A stretch of 64,000 bases of DNA from UBA7236 sp964463165. GTDB lineage: Bacteria; Bacteroidota; Bacteroidia; Chitinophagales; BACL12. The stretch covers positions 171,453-235,452 of the forward strand of contig CAYXBK010000005.1 in NCBI GenBank assembly GCA_964463165.1, written 5' to 3'. Of the stretch, positions 43,279 to 54,800 are shown one piece after another; within the stretch, counting starts at the first letter, position 1; each line of letters opens with the position of its first letter. Made by a program: the position numbers and the translations under genes. The notes beneath the pieces were generated by a model. The model had not been told where the DNA came from. It did no database searches and saw nothing but the letters and a program-made list of their open reading frames with translations.

Positions 43279-44193
43279 ATGACAACTCAATCGAGTCAAT
43301 CAAACATCAAACAAGATGTATTCACCATCGTCAGTAATCGCATCATCGAACAACTTGAAAAAGGAACTGTTCCCTGGCGACAACCTTGGAAGAGCGCAGG
43401 GCCTCCAAGAAATCTTATTACCCTAAGACCATACAGAGGGTTAAATATCCTTCTTCTGGCAACACTTGGTTACACCAACAATATCTTTCTCACACTAAAA
43501 CAAATCAATGATTTAGGTGGCAAAGTGAAGAAAGGTGAACATGCATGTCCAGTTGTCTTTTGGTCTCAAAAAGAAGAACCTGGAAAGGAAGGAGGAGAAA
43601 AGGAAGTTAAACGAATACTCAGATACTATTCAGTATTCAACATTGAACAATGTATTGGAATACCAGAAGAGAGGATTCCTGAATATCGTTTGAATAACAA
43701 TGATCCAATTTCAGTATGTGAAGAAATGCTTGTTGCTATGCCCCTGAAGCCAAAGATTCAACACAAAAAAAATGAAGCATATTATGATCCTTCGGGAGAT
43801 ATCATAAATATGCCAAAGCTCAAATCCTTTGATGACAGTGAGGCATATTACACAACCCTCTTTCATGAACTCATTCACTCAACTGGACATGAAAGCCGGT
43901 TAAAGCGTGAAGCAATCATGAACCTTGAGAAATATGGATCTGAATCATATTCAGAAGAAGAATTAGTGGCACAAATCGGAGCATGTTTTCTGGCTTCTCA
44001 CACTGGTTGCTCTATGAATCATTTTGAAAATGATGTAGCATATATTGATGGTTGGTTGAAGAGATTAAAAGCTGACAAGCGATTCATTCTATTTGCAAGT
44101 TCGAAGGCTCAACGTGCAGTTGATTATATTTTAAATCAACCAATTGCTGAAAACCAAACAGAATCTGAAGCGATTGAAACGCAAGCGAATTAA
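43279..44193 (+). CDS. ardC: ArdC-type antirestriction protein (ssDNA-binding domain plus zincin)
   Basis: The 304-residue protein has an N-terminal DUF1738/ArdC ssDNA-binding domain (about 10-130: G-T-V-P-W-R-Q-P-W, P-Y-R-G-L-N, L-G-G-K-V-K-K-G-E-H). A metallopeptidase-like domain follows, with the zinc motif F-H-E-L-I-H-S-T-G-H (about residue 196) and Y-S-E-E-E-L-V-A-Q-I-G as third-ligand region. ArdC proteins bind incoming single-stranded DNA and can shield mobile elements from host restriction during conjugation. This supports transfer of the island as single strands. A terminator follows. Confidence 0.88.
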   Translation: MTTQSSQSNIKQDVFTIVSNRIIEQLEKGTVPWRQPWKSAGPPRNLITLRPYRGLNILLLATLGYTNNIFLTLKQINDLGGKVKKGEHACPVVFWSQKEEPGKEGGEKEVKRILRYYSVFNIEQCIGIPEERIPEYRLNNNDPISVCEEMLVAMPLKPKIQHKKNEAYYDPSGDIINMPKLKSFDDSEAYYTTLFHELIHSTGHESRLKREAIMNLEKYGSESYSEEELVAQIGACFLASHTGCSMNHFENDVAYIDGWLKRLKADKRFILFASSKAQRAVDYILNQPIAENQTESEAIETQAN

Positions 44194-44262
44194 AGAGTTT
44201 ACCTCTTAGTATTACAAACCGGTCGAAACTTAGCTGTGGGGGTTAAACAGATCGGAAAGTGA

Positions 44263-44290
44263 AGCCTGAACATAAAAGTTCGGGCTTTTT
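44263..44290 (+). terminator. Terminator after the ardC-like gene
   Basis: Arms 44263-44271 and 44278-44286 pair over 9 bp with one G-T wobble, 6-nt loop, then a T-run. Confidence 0.85.
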
Positions 44291-44376
44291 AATTTCAATT
44301 AGTTGACAGCCTAAATCAAAAGAAAAAGAAAATCAAAAAAAGAAAAAGAAGAAAGCCACACAAATCTAACGATAGC

Positions 44377-44459
44377 TTGTAAAACAAGGTAGGAACGGAA
44401 TAAATCGCCGGCATTGTGCTGAAGGTTTTGTGTTTATGCCGTAGTTCCTTGTTTTACAA
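44377..44459. repeat. Inverted repeat with long loop
   Basis: TTGTAAAACAAGG (44377-44389) and CCTTGTTTTACAA (44447-44459) are perfect complements separated by 57 nt. No T-run follows. It could be an element end, a transfer-origin fold or a recombinase site. Confidence 0.65.
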
Positions 44460-45017
44460 ATGGTAAGCAGGAAGCAGTCAGATTAACTTTGCGATTGTTT
44501 GTAATTTTAAATGCATTGACAGTTCTAAAATTAGAATCTAATATTGCTTCCCTCACTCAAACAGGCATTTCACATTAAATTCAGTTGTGTTTAATAATTT
44601 GTGGTTGTTTTTAGATTATTTACCAATTATGTTTACTCTCGGTCGTTATTAATAAATAATGGAAATGAATAATATCAGCTATTCAGCAATGAAAAAGTAC
44701 CATAAATGGGTATGGCATGGCAATTTATAGCTAGTTAATTTTTTCATTTAATTTGTGACTTAACTTAAAAAAATAAATTTGGAAATAATAATTTTCTAAA
44801 TTAATCTTGGCATCTCATTCATATTACCCTTTAATTATTTACGATGAAACCCAATCCTAAATTAAAGTTTGAGCCACACGCAGCGGTGGCCACAAAGTGA
44901 TAGAGTAACACACGTCTTTTTTTCTTCCCTTTTTTCTAACAAACTATTCTGTATTTATTGATTCATTGGAGTATTGTTCCATGGATTGATTTAAATTTTA
45001 TCATTTAACTCATTCAT

Positions 45018-47681
45018 TTGAAATTGAGAACGGATAATTATATATATTATTTAAATCAAATTTTGCATTTCTTTCTGGGTGCAATGCTGTTTACGTGTTT
45101 AAATGTTCAAAATATTTCAGCGCAGGTAAATGTTGATGCAATTTCTTCGAAGGATATTCACAAAATGGACGACCTCTGGAACTTTTCAATTGCATCACTT
45201 TCATCTCAAATCCAGCTTTTGGATTTACAACTGATTATTTATGACGACGATGACGAAGATATTCAATACAAAGCAACATTGCCTGAAATCACATTGTATG
45301 GCAGTCAGAAACTACAAATAAATGAAAGTTATTTGTCAAAAATTCGCGAGGAGGTTCAACTAAAAATCTATGATGATATAAAAACAAATAAAAAGGAAAA
45401 AGGTGAAATTCCGAACGGCAGCTACGTTCTCTGCATAAGTGTGTATACCCACGATCCGAATATTGAAATCAACAGAGTATGTAATTATTTCACTGTAAAA
45501 CCAACTCTTGCAGATTCTCTGCTCCAGACTAAAAAGGAAAACTTAAATTTTTCAATACACAGTTCAACAGAATTCTTCTCTTACATTGATATCTTTCCGG
45601 GCGAAAGTCCATTTCTTCAGCATCGCAATTCAGGTATATTTTTCAACCCTACAGTTCAGTTATTCAGCTATCCGGTAAATGCATCCATTTATTATGACAC
45701 TGACAGTGATTTTTACTATCAGAATATTCCAACCTTCCAGTTCAATTTCGATACCCACCAATATCAGTCTATCCTTGAGGAGAGACTGAAAGAAAAGCTT
45801 GAGGAAAAATCGGGAATAGATGCAGCAAAATTCCAGGAAGCAGTTGCATTGATTGAAGAACATGAAAATCTTGTAAATATTACAAACAATCCGCATTTCT
45901 ATGAAGAGATAAAACTATTGGACAGCCTGAAGGTGTATGAAAATTATTTATCCGACTCGGCTGCAATTAATTTAATTAGTGAAAAGATTGCACAGTTTGA
46001 TTCATTCGATTTTGAACAACTGCTTTTGGACTCAATCAATCTAGATTCATCACAATCCTATTTAGAGATACAATCTAATAAAGATTCGCTGATGCAAATG
46101 AAAGATTCAATTGAAAATAAAATTGAAGAGGGAAAAGAATTGATTGAAAAAGCAAAAAGCTATAAAAATATTCTGGATAAGCGTGAAGAGGTTGAGAAAA
46201 AAATTGCGGAAGATTCAACGGTCGCCAGGGTTAAAAATTATTATGAACAGGCAGCGAATTTTGATTCGGATGCATATGCAAACCCTGATGCGGTAAAAGA
46301 GAAATTACAAAACCTCGACCAGATCAAAAAGCTCGAATCATTTATATCCGGATTTAATGCATTACAATTCGGTGCCACGGTTCCCAATTATTCAGAATTT
46401 TCCATTACGGGTGTTTTACTCAACGGGCTCAATATTAATTATGGAATCGGTGCATTCAATTTTATCGGAGCTGCCGGCAGAATAAATGACAATTCCTCCT
46501 TTTTTAAAATCGACCGGGAGCAGCAAAATTTCAGTAAACTGTATGTTACCGGATTTGAACAGAAAGTTTCAGATAAGATAACTTATGGAATGTATTTATT
46601 GAACTCTGATTTTGTCAATGATGATTCCCTTTCTTATTTCAATTTCCTCGAACGCAATAATGCAGTTACCGGTAAACTGCAATTAGATATTCTAAAAAAT
46701 AAAATTAAGGCAGAAGGTGAATTAGCAGTTTCATTTGCACAAAATAAAGATGCACTTGCTTTTACCGATGCTACTGGAGAAACCAGTCAGGGTTCTCCTT
46801 TCTGGTTATTGCAGGCGATTTCTCAGAAAGACAATTTCGATAACGGGACATTTACGGATAAGGCCGCAAAATTGATGCTCTCAACAGATTTGTTCAAAAA
46901 AAATACAACAATTTCTGCAACATCCAGGTATATCGGATCCGGATTTTATACCCCCGGAAATCCATTCCTGTTGAATGATTTATTCAATGTTGAATTGGGC
47001 ATTGATCAATCACTCCTTAAAAGAAAAATTTCAGTTTCCGCTCATATTATAAAAAACCGGGATAACCTGGAAGGCTTAAAAGAAACAACTACTTCTTACT
47101 ACAATATGAAAGGCGGATTAAGAATAATGCTTCCAAAATTTCCAACATTATCAGTTGATTATTTACCGAATGTTATCATAAATAATTATGATCAAATTCA
47201 GGTGAACACTTTATCCGCCACATCAGCCTATTCTTACAGCATCGGAAGAATTCCATGTAATGCATCAGTGAGTTATATGCGTTTGAACACGTTAAGTGTT
47301 GAGAATGATTCAAGTAATTATCACAGCAGATTTTACAATGTGCTTAATAATTTCAATTTCAGAAAATTCGATATCCAAACCGGCTGGAATTTTAATGAAG
47401 CTTATAGCATGGAAGAAGAAATTAATTTCCAGGTATATAGTGCGGGCACACGCTTCACGGCATTTAAATGGCTCGGAGTTTTTGCCAATTTTCAATTGAC
47501 GGGAAATGCCAATGGAGTTCTTGATCCCGGGGGCCAATTTGAATTAAGCCTGAATGCATTTAAATCGCTTAGTTTCAAAACAGCCTTATACATATATCCC
47601 GAATCAAGTATTGATTACATCACCAATATTCAAGATATCTCTAACACATCAGCATATATTTCAGCAACCTATAATTTTTGA
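45018..47681 (+). CDS. Large exported, probably outer-membrane protein of the RHS locus
   Basis: The product is 887 residues from a TTG start, chosen because it gives a full signal peptide (cleavage near I-S-A-Q, about residue 36). Residues ~40-165 form a module shared with the next gene (M-D-D-L-W-N-F-S-I..., V-Y-D/I-Y-D-D-type strands). Residues ~250-430 are acidic and coiled-coil-like with many D-S-I/L-N repeats. From ~450 to the end, alternating hydrophobic strands ending in aromatic N-F suggest an outer-membrane beta-barrel. It overlaps the next gene by 4 bp. A role in exporting or anchoring the YD/RHS proteins is inferred from position only. Confidence 0.6.
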   Translation: MKLRTDNYIYYLNQILHFFLGAMLFTCLNVQNISAQVNVDAISSKDIHKMDDLWNFSIASLSSQIQLLDLQLIIYDDDDEDIQYKATLPEITLYGSQKLQINESYLSKIREEVQLKIYDDIKTNKKEKGEIPNGSYVLCISVYTHDPNIEINRVCNYFTVKPTLADSLLQTKKENLNFSIHSSTEFFSYIDIFPGESPFLQHRNSGIFFNPTVQLFSYPVNASIYYDTDSDFYYQNIPTFQFNFDTHQYQSILEERLKEKLEEKSGIDAAKFQEAVALIEEHENLVNITNNPHFYEEIKLLDSLKVYENYLSDSAAINLISEKIAQFDSFDFEQLLLDSINLDSSQSYLEIQSNKDSLMQMKDSIENKIEEGKELIEKAKSYKNILDKREEVEKKIAEDSTVARVKNYYEQAANFDSDAYANPDAVKEKLQNLDQIKKLESFISGFNALQFGATVPNYSEFSITGVLLNGLNINYGIGAFNFIGAAGRINDNSSFFKIDREQQNFSKLYVTGFEQKVSDKITYGMYLLNSDFVNDDSLSYFNFLERNNAVTGKLQLDILKNKIKAEGELAVSFAQNKDALAFTDATGETSQGSPFWLLQAISQKDNFDNGTFTDKAAKLMLSTDLFKKNTTISATSRYIGSGFYTPGNPFLLNDLFNVELGIDQSLLKRKISVSAHIIKNRDNLEGLKETTTSYYNMKGGLRIMLPKFPTLSVDYLPNVIINNYDQIQVNTLSATSAYSYSIGRIPCNASVSYMRLNTLSVENDSSNYHSRFYNVLNNFNFRKFDIQTGWNFNEAYSMEEEINFQVYSAGTRFTAFKWLGVFANFQLTGNANGVLDPGGQFELSLNAFKSLSFKTALYIYPESSIDYITNIQDISNTSAYISATYNF

Positions 47682-48823
47682 AAATGAAAAAAATATTCAG
47701 CCTCATTCCCTTATTTTTTGCAGTTGCAATATTGCATGCACAAATAACCGTCACTGCTGTTCCACCCGGCCCGCGATTTATGCTTGATGATCTTTGGCAA
47801 TTGACATTGGTAAAGGGAAACACTTCTGTTTCTGATGAATGGCTCAACATCAGTTTAACGGTATATGATGAAGGCTTGAGTAAAATATTAACTGCATCTA
47901 CGAAAAGATTTCAGTTTGGTAAAAGAACCTTGATAAATATCAATCAGGCGAATCTGAATTCTTATGAGCCGATTGATGTCCAGTATTTTCAGAAAAATTT
48001 TAAATCAAAACTCGCTTCAAACGGCGGAACATTTCCTGCAGGTATTTATAAAGTTGAAGTATCATGCAATTTGGCCGGTGAAGGGTTTACCGAACCTTTG
48101 GGAAAATACATTTACAATATCACTTCTGAATTAATGATGCCGATACAATTAATAAGTGTTTACAATAATGATACGATTGAAGAGGAAAATCCGATGTTCA
48201 ACTGGATTCCACCTTATCCACTACCGGCTGGCAATATAAGTTATGAATTTGAGCTGACCGAAATAAAGCCAAATGAAACTCCTATTAGTGCTATTGGGAG
48301 AAATCAACCCTTACTAAAAACAAATGTTTTAAATCAAAATTCACTTTTTTATTCAACAAATACGCCTCAATTAATACCAGGAAAGGAATATGCATGGCAT
48401 GTGAATGCATATTTAAATGGCAATTATCTATCAGGAAGCGAAACATGGCGATTTGTATATGATTTTGAAGAAGACACAATGAATTATGAACCAGAACAAT
48501 ATTTTGCAATGCTTCCTGAAATAAATAATTCTTATGTAATTATAGACAGCAATCTGCTTCCTATAAGTTTCATTGAGGATTATAGCGTAATAGATAGCAT
48601 AGCTTCAATAAACCTTTTTAATAAATCCTTCGACACTGTTGCTACCGAAACTGAACTTCCCATTTATATTAAATCCGGCACCAATTATTGTTATTTAAAT
48701 TTCTGTCCTGAAGTTTTCGAATTAGAAAATGGGTTGTACATTCTTGAAGTGGCTCTAATGAATGGAAGAAAATTCTATTTGAAATTTAAAAACATCAGTG
48801 CACCTGATGTTTGCTTTGAATAA
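47678..48823 (+). CDS. Exported protein sharing an N-terminal module with its neighbour
   Basis: The 381-residue protein has a signal peptide (residues 1-22, ending L-H-A-Q). Residues ~30-165 resemble the same region of the preceding gene (L-D-D-L-W-Q-L-T-L, F-P-A-G-I-Y-K-V-E-V-S). An Fn3-like domain (about 170-270, with F-N-W-I-P-P and Y-A-W-H-V-N-A-Y) and a C-terminal beta-rich part follow. It overlaps the upstream gene in an ATGA arrangement and lies 28 bp before the 2298-residue protein. Function unknown; probably a periplasmic or surface partner. Confidence 0.6.
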   Translation: MKMKKIFSLIPLFFAVAILHAQITVTAVPPGPRFMLDDLWQLTLVKGNTSVSDEWLNISLTVYDEGLSKILTASTKRFQFGKRTLININQANLNSYEPIDVQYFQKNFKSKLASNGGTFPAGIYKVEVSCNLAGEGFTEPLGKYIYNITSELMMPIQLISVYNNDTIEEENPMFNWIPPYPLPAGNISYEFELTEIKPNETPISAIGRNQPLLKTNVLNQNSLFYSTNTPQLIPGKEYAWHVNAYLNGNYLSGSETWRFVYDFEEDTMNYEPEQYFAMLPEINNSYVIIDSNLLPISFIEDYSVIDSIASINLFNKSFDTVATETELPIYIKSGTNYCYLNFCPEVFELENGLYILEVALMNGRKFYLKFKNISAPDVCFE

Positions 48824-48851
48824 TTAAATATATACCGTAAAAAAAATAGTT

Positions 48852-51800
48852 ATGATACTTCAAACGATCAGAAACAGTCGAATTGCCAAATGCATAATGG
48901 TATTTATGAGTTTACATATCTGTATGAATGTGTTTTGGACATATAACTTATTCGCTTTAACAAGTGGACCTTCACAGCCAGAGATGCAAGGTCCAAGTGC
49001 GATAGGAAACACTGATTTTGTTGACTCGTTCACTGGTGACTTTAATTATTCAATTCCACTATTTGATGAATTGGGAATACCTCTTACAATGAATTATAAC
49101 TCAGGGGTAACTATGGATCAGGAATCCAGCTGGGTCGGACTAGGCTGGAGTTTAAATCCCGGAGCAATAACTAGAAATGTGCGGGGTTTACCAGATGACT
49201 TTAAGGGTGATCAGGTTGTTGACAAATTAAATATAAAAGAGAATAAAACAATTGGAGCATCTGTCGGTGCAAGTCTCGAGGTTTTTGGAATTAGCGATCC
49301 AGGAATCGGAGGTAATTTAAGTATTAATGTTTTCCATAATAACTACACTGGATTTGGACTCGAAACTTCATTATCCGCCTCTATTTCTGCAGGTGATAAA
49401 GCTACTATTGGACTTGATTTGACATCTGAGAGTGCGACTAGTTTTGGAGATATTGGTATATCACCAAAATTCGACATCGGGGCAATAACCAAGAAGCTTC
49501 GTAAAAATAATGGATATGATATCCCATTAGCCGTAGGAATGGATTTTTCATCTTCTGATGGACTTAAAGCCCTTTCAATTAACAGTACAACAAATAATTG
49601 GTATGGTAAATTAGGAATGTCGACTGGACAAATTTCCGGAAACCAGACTTACACTCCTACAGTTGATCATTCATTTTTAAATGAGGCATTTACATTTAAT
49701 GGAAAAATCGGGTTAACAGCAATTGGCGCAGATGCAAACATAACTTTATCGGGCTATGGGTCCAGTCAAAAGTTGAGAGAATCAGACAAAGAACTTGAAA
49801 GCAGAGCTTATGGATATTTGTATTATACAAATCAGGATGATGGAAACATTTTACTTGATTTTAATCGAGAAAAAGACGGAACTATTGATGAAAATTCTCC
49901 GAATTTACCTTTAGCAGAATTGACATATGATATTTTCTCAATCAGTTCTCCTGGAATGTCAGGGTCATTTAGAGCTTATCGAAATGATGTTGGATACATT
50001 GAAGAGCGATCTGCAACAGTTACTTCAATTTCAGGTTCTGGTGGATTAGAATTTGCCGGGGGATTATTTGTAAGTCCTGGTGTAGATGTTTCCGTAACCA
50101 ATACAAATTCTACTTCAACAACTTGGACAAAAGAAAATGAAAATGACAATTATTTACCATTTATTTCAAATCGTCCGGTAAATAGCCTTGATGAAAATGT
50201 TTACTTCGAAATGATGGGAGAAAGTACAATGGAGCCAGATCCTACATTTATAGATCAATTTGGGGGAGTTGATGCCACTGCATTTGGAATAGAAGATTTT
50301 GTAATGACCTCTTCATTGAACAATGAATTAATTAAAAAAGACGGTTCATCAATCGATTTGGTTGATCAAATAAAACGAACTGACAGACAACCAAGAGTTC
50401 AAAATATATCCTACCTGACAATCGAAGAATTAGAACATTATTATGATTATGCAAATTGGCATCACATTTATGAGGGAGCCCAACCCCATCATATCGGAGC
50501 CATTATTGTTACATCGGAAGATGGAACACGATATCTATACGGATTACCAGCATACAATACTTCGCAAGATGAAATAAATTTCAGTGTTGGGGTAACTGGT
50601 GAAGCCGAAAGTCCTGATGTGGATGAAGAAAATAATTTGGTTACTTATAACTATGAACAAATTAGTACAAACAATCATTCTGGAATTGATAATTATTACA
50701 GCGACGTTCATACACCTGCATTTGCTCATTCATTTCTCCTGACAGAAATTTTATCTGCAGATTATGTTGATGTTACAGGAAATGGACCATCAGATGATGA
50801 TTTGGGGACATACATTAAATATACCTATGGAGACGATGAAGATTTAGACGGGGTTTATGAACCCAATAGCACTTTTGCATGGAGAACTCCAACCGTAGAT
50901 TATATAAATAAAGCTAATTATTGGGAAGGTTTAACCCACAACAAAACAGATGACAAAGCAAGTATCGTTTGTGGTTACAAGGAGCTATGGTATTTGAATA
51001 AAATTGAAACAAAAAACTATGTCTTAAAATTTTATCTCGAAAATCGAAGCGATGGCCTGGGGCAATATTTAACAGGATTAACAGATGAAGATGCAAGTCG
51101 AAGGCAACAACGTCTTTCTAAAATTTCTCTATTCTCAAAATCAGATTTAGCAAAGGAAATGTATGATGATGAAACAGAATTTGTATCGTCAATTCCTATT
51201 AAGACAGTCAATTTTGAATACGATTATAGTTTATGTCCCGATGTTCCAAATAAAGTAACTGATCCTGATTTAGATGGTACAGGAAAATTGACATTAACAA
51301 AAGTATTCTTTACTTATTATGATTCGCGGAAGGGTGAGTATAACCCATATATTTTTAGTTATAATGAGGGATACGATAATTCTTATCCGGATGAAATTGG
51401 GGTTAATACGCATTTATACGAATATGATCCAACTAATTACGATCGCTGGGGCAACTTTAAAAAAGAGAGTGCGACTTTAAGAAACAAAGATTTTCCTTAT
51501 ACAAATCAATCCATCAATCTGATTCAAGATGATTATGCATCAGCATGGTGCCTTGATAAAATAGTTCTACCAAGTGGAGGCACAATTACAGTCGACTATG
51601 AAAGGGATGATTATTCTTACGTTCAGAATAGCCAAGCCACTCAAATGTATTTCGTTACTGGCGCAAGTGAAAATTTTGATGAAACTGGAGTAGGCGACAA
51701 TAAACTTTACGATGGAACAACAAATAATTTATATCTCTATTTTCAATTATTTAATCCCTTGCTTGATGAAGATTTTGATGATGCTTCTGCTGATGCATAT

Positions 51801-54800
51801 ATCAAATCTAATTTTATAGTTGGAGAAAATGCTAATCCTAATGATCCTGATGGTGTTGCTCAGAATTTATATTTCAGGTTTAAATTAAATACTGATGATT
51901 ATATTGATATAGATGAAGACGAAGATTATGAAGATGAAGAAATAAAAAATGAATATATTTCCGGGTATGCAACTGTTGATGTAAGTAATTGTGGGGCAAT
52001 TAAAAATCCATTAACCGGTGATTATGAAAAAGGCTATATTAAATTAAATCCCGGCCATACAAGTATGGCTGCTGAATTGGGGTTTAGTGATTTGTTTAAC
52101 CCTGAATTGGATGAACTTTTTATTGATGATGTTGCGGTAAATCCAATATCAAAAGCTGGTTGGCAATTTGTAATGTCAAATACCCGATATAATGTTACCG
52201 ATTGGCCGGCGCCAGGTGAAGAACTTTCAACTGAAGACATAATTCCGATGCTTGCAGATGTGAGCTTGTTTACATCTCTTTTTGATATGTTTTTTAATCC
52301 CAATTGGAGAATGCGCCACAAAGAAATCGCCAGAACATTTGTTGAAGACGAGTCTTGGATCAGATTGTATAATCCTAATGGACATAAATATGGTGGCGGA
52401 TGTCGTGTTAAAGAAGTTCAAGTGGACGATAATTGGAATAATATGACCGCAGATGAATCCAATATGATTTTAGGTAAATCTTATTCATATGTTTTGGAAG
52501 ATGGAAGAAGTTCTGGCGTGGCGGCGTACGAACCTGCAATTGGAGGAGATGAAAATCCATTGAGAATTCCAGCTTCCTATAATCATAAAGATGGTTCTTA
52601 TAAATATGAAAAATATTTGGAAAAACCTTTTGGTGAATCCTTTTACCCAAGCCCTGTTGTTGGATATTCAAGAGTAACTATTCAAGATTTAAATACAGCC
52701 ACTCCACGTAGAACCGGTACTGGTAAAATTGTGAATGAATTTTATACGGCAAAAGATTTCCCTGTAATTGTAGAATACACAGAATTAAGCCCTGTAATTC
52801 ACGAACCGGGCTCAATTCTTCAATCCTTTTTCAATATTTCAATGTCAAGCATTTACACCGGATCTCAAGGATATTCAATTCATGTAAATGATATGCACGG
52901 AAAACCGAAAAAAACAACTGTATTTGCTCAGAATTCCGATACTCCGCTATCAAGTGTTGAGTATAAATATAATTTAACTGAAGACGGGGCGTTGAACAAT
53001 ACAGTTGATTGTATGAATGAGTTATCGCAAGTGGAGGAAAAAATAATTGGCGTTAAATATGACATCGCAGTTGATTTTAGAAAATCATCAAATAAAACAA
53101 CGGGGGTTAGTGCTAAATTCAATACTGATGGATTTCCCGTGACAATTTTTCCAGCGTTTGTTTTAACAGTTTGGCCTTCAGTTAATTTTAGTTCAAGTTC
53201 TACCCGCACCGCTGTTATGACAAAAGTCATTACTCAAAATGGAATATTATCCGAAGTAATTAAATCTGAAGACGGTTCATTTATTTATGAAAAAAATCTT
53301 GTTTATGATGAGACGACCGGTTCTCCGCTTTTAGTTACGACCCAAAATGAATATGAAGAGCCATATTTTACATTCACTTATCCTGCACATTGGGTGTATG
53401 AAGGTATGGGGTCAGCTTCTTACAATGCAATGTTTTCTTTTGTTGTAACAGATGAAGACATTGATAAAGAAACATCAGAAATAATCGATGAAGATTTAAT
53501 AAGCAAATTAATTCCAGGTGATCAGTTATATATACATGCACATTATATCGATTTTTTGCCGGGAATTTCGAATGACGCAGACGATAAATATTTTATTGCT
53601 TGGGTGTATAGAGATGATACTGGTGCATATTTCTTGATTGATGCAAATGGAGAAAAATTAGATTTAGAGGATGCAATTAACGATCCGGATATTCCAGATG
53701 GAGCTGGTGCAACTGACGAAGGTTCAGATCTATCCAAGATTTCAGGAACAGTTCTCAGGTCGGGTAAAAGAAATCTTCAAACAACACCGATCGGTTCAAT
53801 TGTTACAAAAACTAACCCAATAGGCACACATGGTGATGGTGATTTAGTGGAATTGGGCGAAATGTTGATGCCTGAACTTGGAACAGATGAATTTGGAACT
53901 TCAATTATCGCGGCTAACTACAATGAGTTTTCAAACACATGGCAGAACTTTTGTACTGAAAATTCGGAACCATTAGAGGATTGTTTTTATACGGATGATT
54001 ATACTGAAGCTTCTTCTGATTTCTTTTTATTTATGAGAACTATTATTGATGAAGGGCTGATGGTACCAAATGATTATGAGGATGGTGATGCGGATGCCTT
54101 CGCACCTATGATTGTAGATTTAAATGATCCTTATGACCTTTCTGATAATGTTTATTACCACAATATGACGGCGGAGGTTATTAGTGTATTTGATGGATTT
54201 GCCGAAGGGGCAAGTGTATATAATTTTTTGAAATTTTGGCAATATATATCTGAATCTGATAATTATATTCAAATTGTTTCGATGTATAATTCCTATAATC
54301 AGGATAATGTTTGTAATGTGCACGTCGGCGGAGAGGGGGTTGGTTTTCCTTCATTTATTATTGAATATGGCATTGATGAGGGAGAAGATTTTTTATATGA
54401 CGTAGAATCAACATTTGATCTTACTAGTGAAGAAGCTACTTGGGTCTTTAGTCATCCAGAAGAACTTACATATGAATTTATTGTGCCGACTGAACCAACT
54501 CCTCCTGCCACTGAAATACAGAACTTCAAAATAGTTTATCATTATAATTATGATTCTGAAGATCGAATATTAGTTGCTGATTGTGGTCCTTTTACATGCC
54601 TTCCTTTGAGATCGTGTGTAATGAAATCATTACCATACGATTATTGCATGGGTGCACCAGGTCAAAATGTTAACCCTTATTTATACGGTTTACTAGGAGT
54701 ATGGAAACCCAAAGTAGGTTATATGTACAAAACCGAGCGTGATTATTCATCAGAAGATGGATTGCGAGACTATGGTGTCTTTAAAGAGTTTTCCCCATTT

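Larger units (their letters stand above)
44194..45017. other. Long spacer between ardC-like gene and RHS locus
   Basis: No gene is supported. It holds the ardC terminator (44263-44290), an A/G-rich tract (about 44318-44352), a 13-bp inverted repeat with a 57-nt loop (44377-44459), and an 18-codon frame near 44843 I cannot support. The boundary between the mobile modules and the RHS locus falls here. Confidence 0.6.

Noticed and set aside
44843..44899. 18-codon frame in the spacer before the RHS locus
   Set aside because: Too short to support, no start signal or partner.
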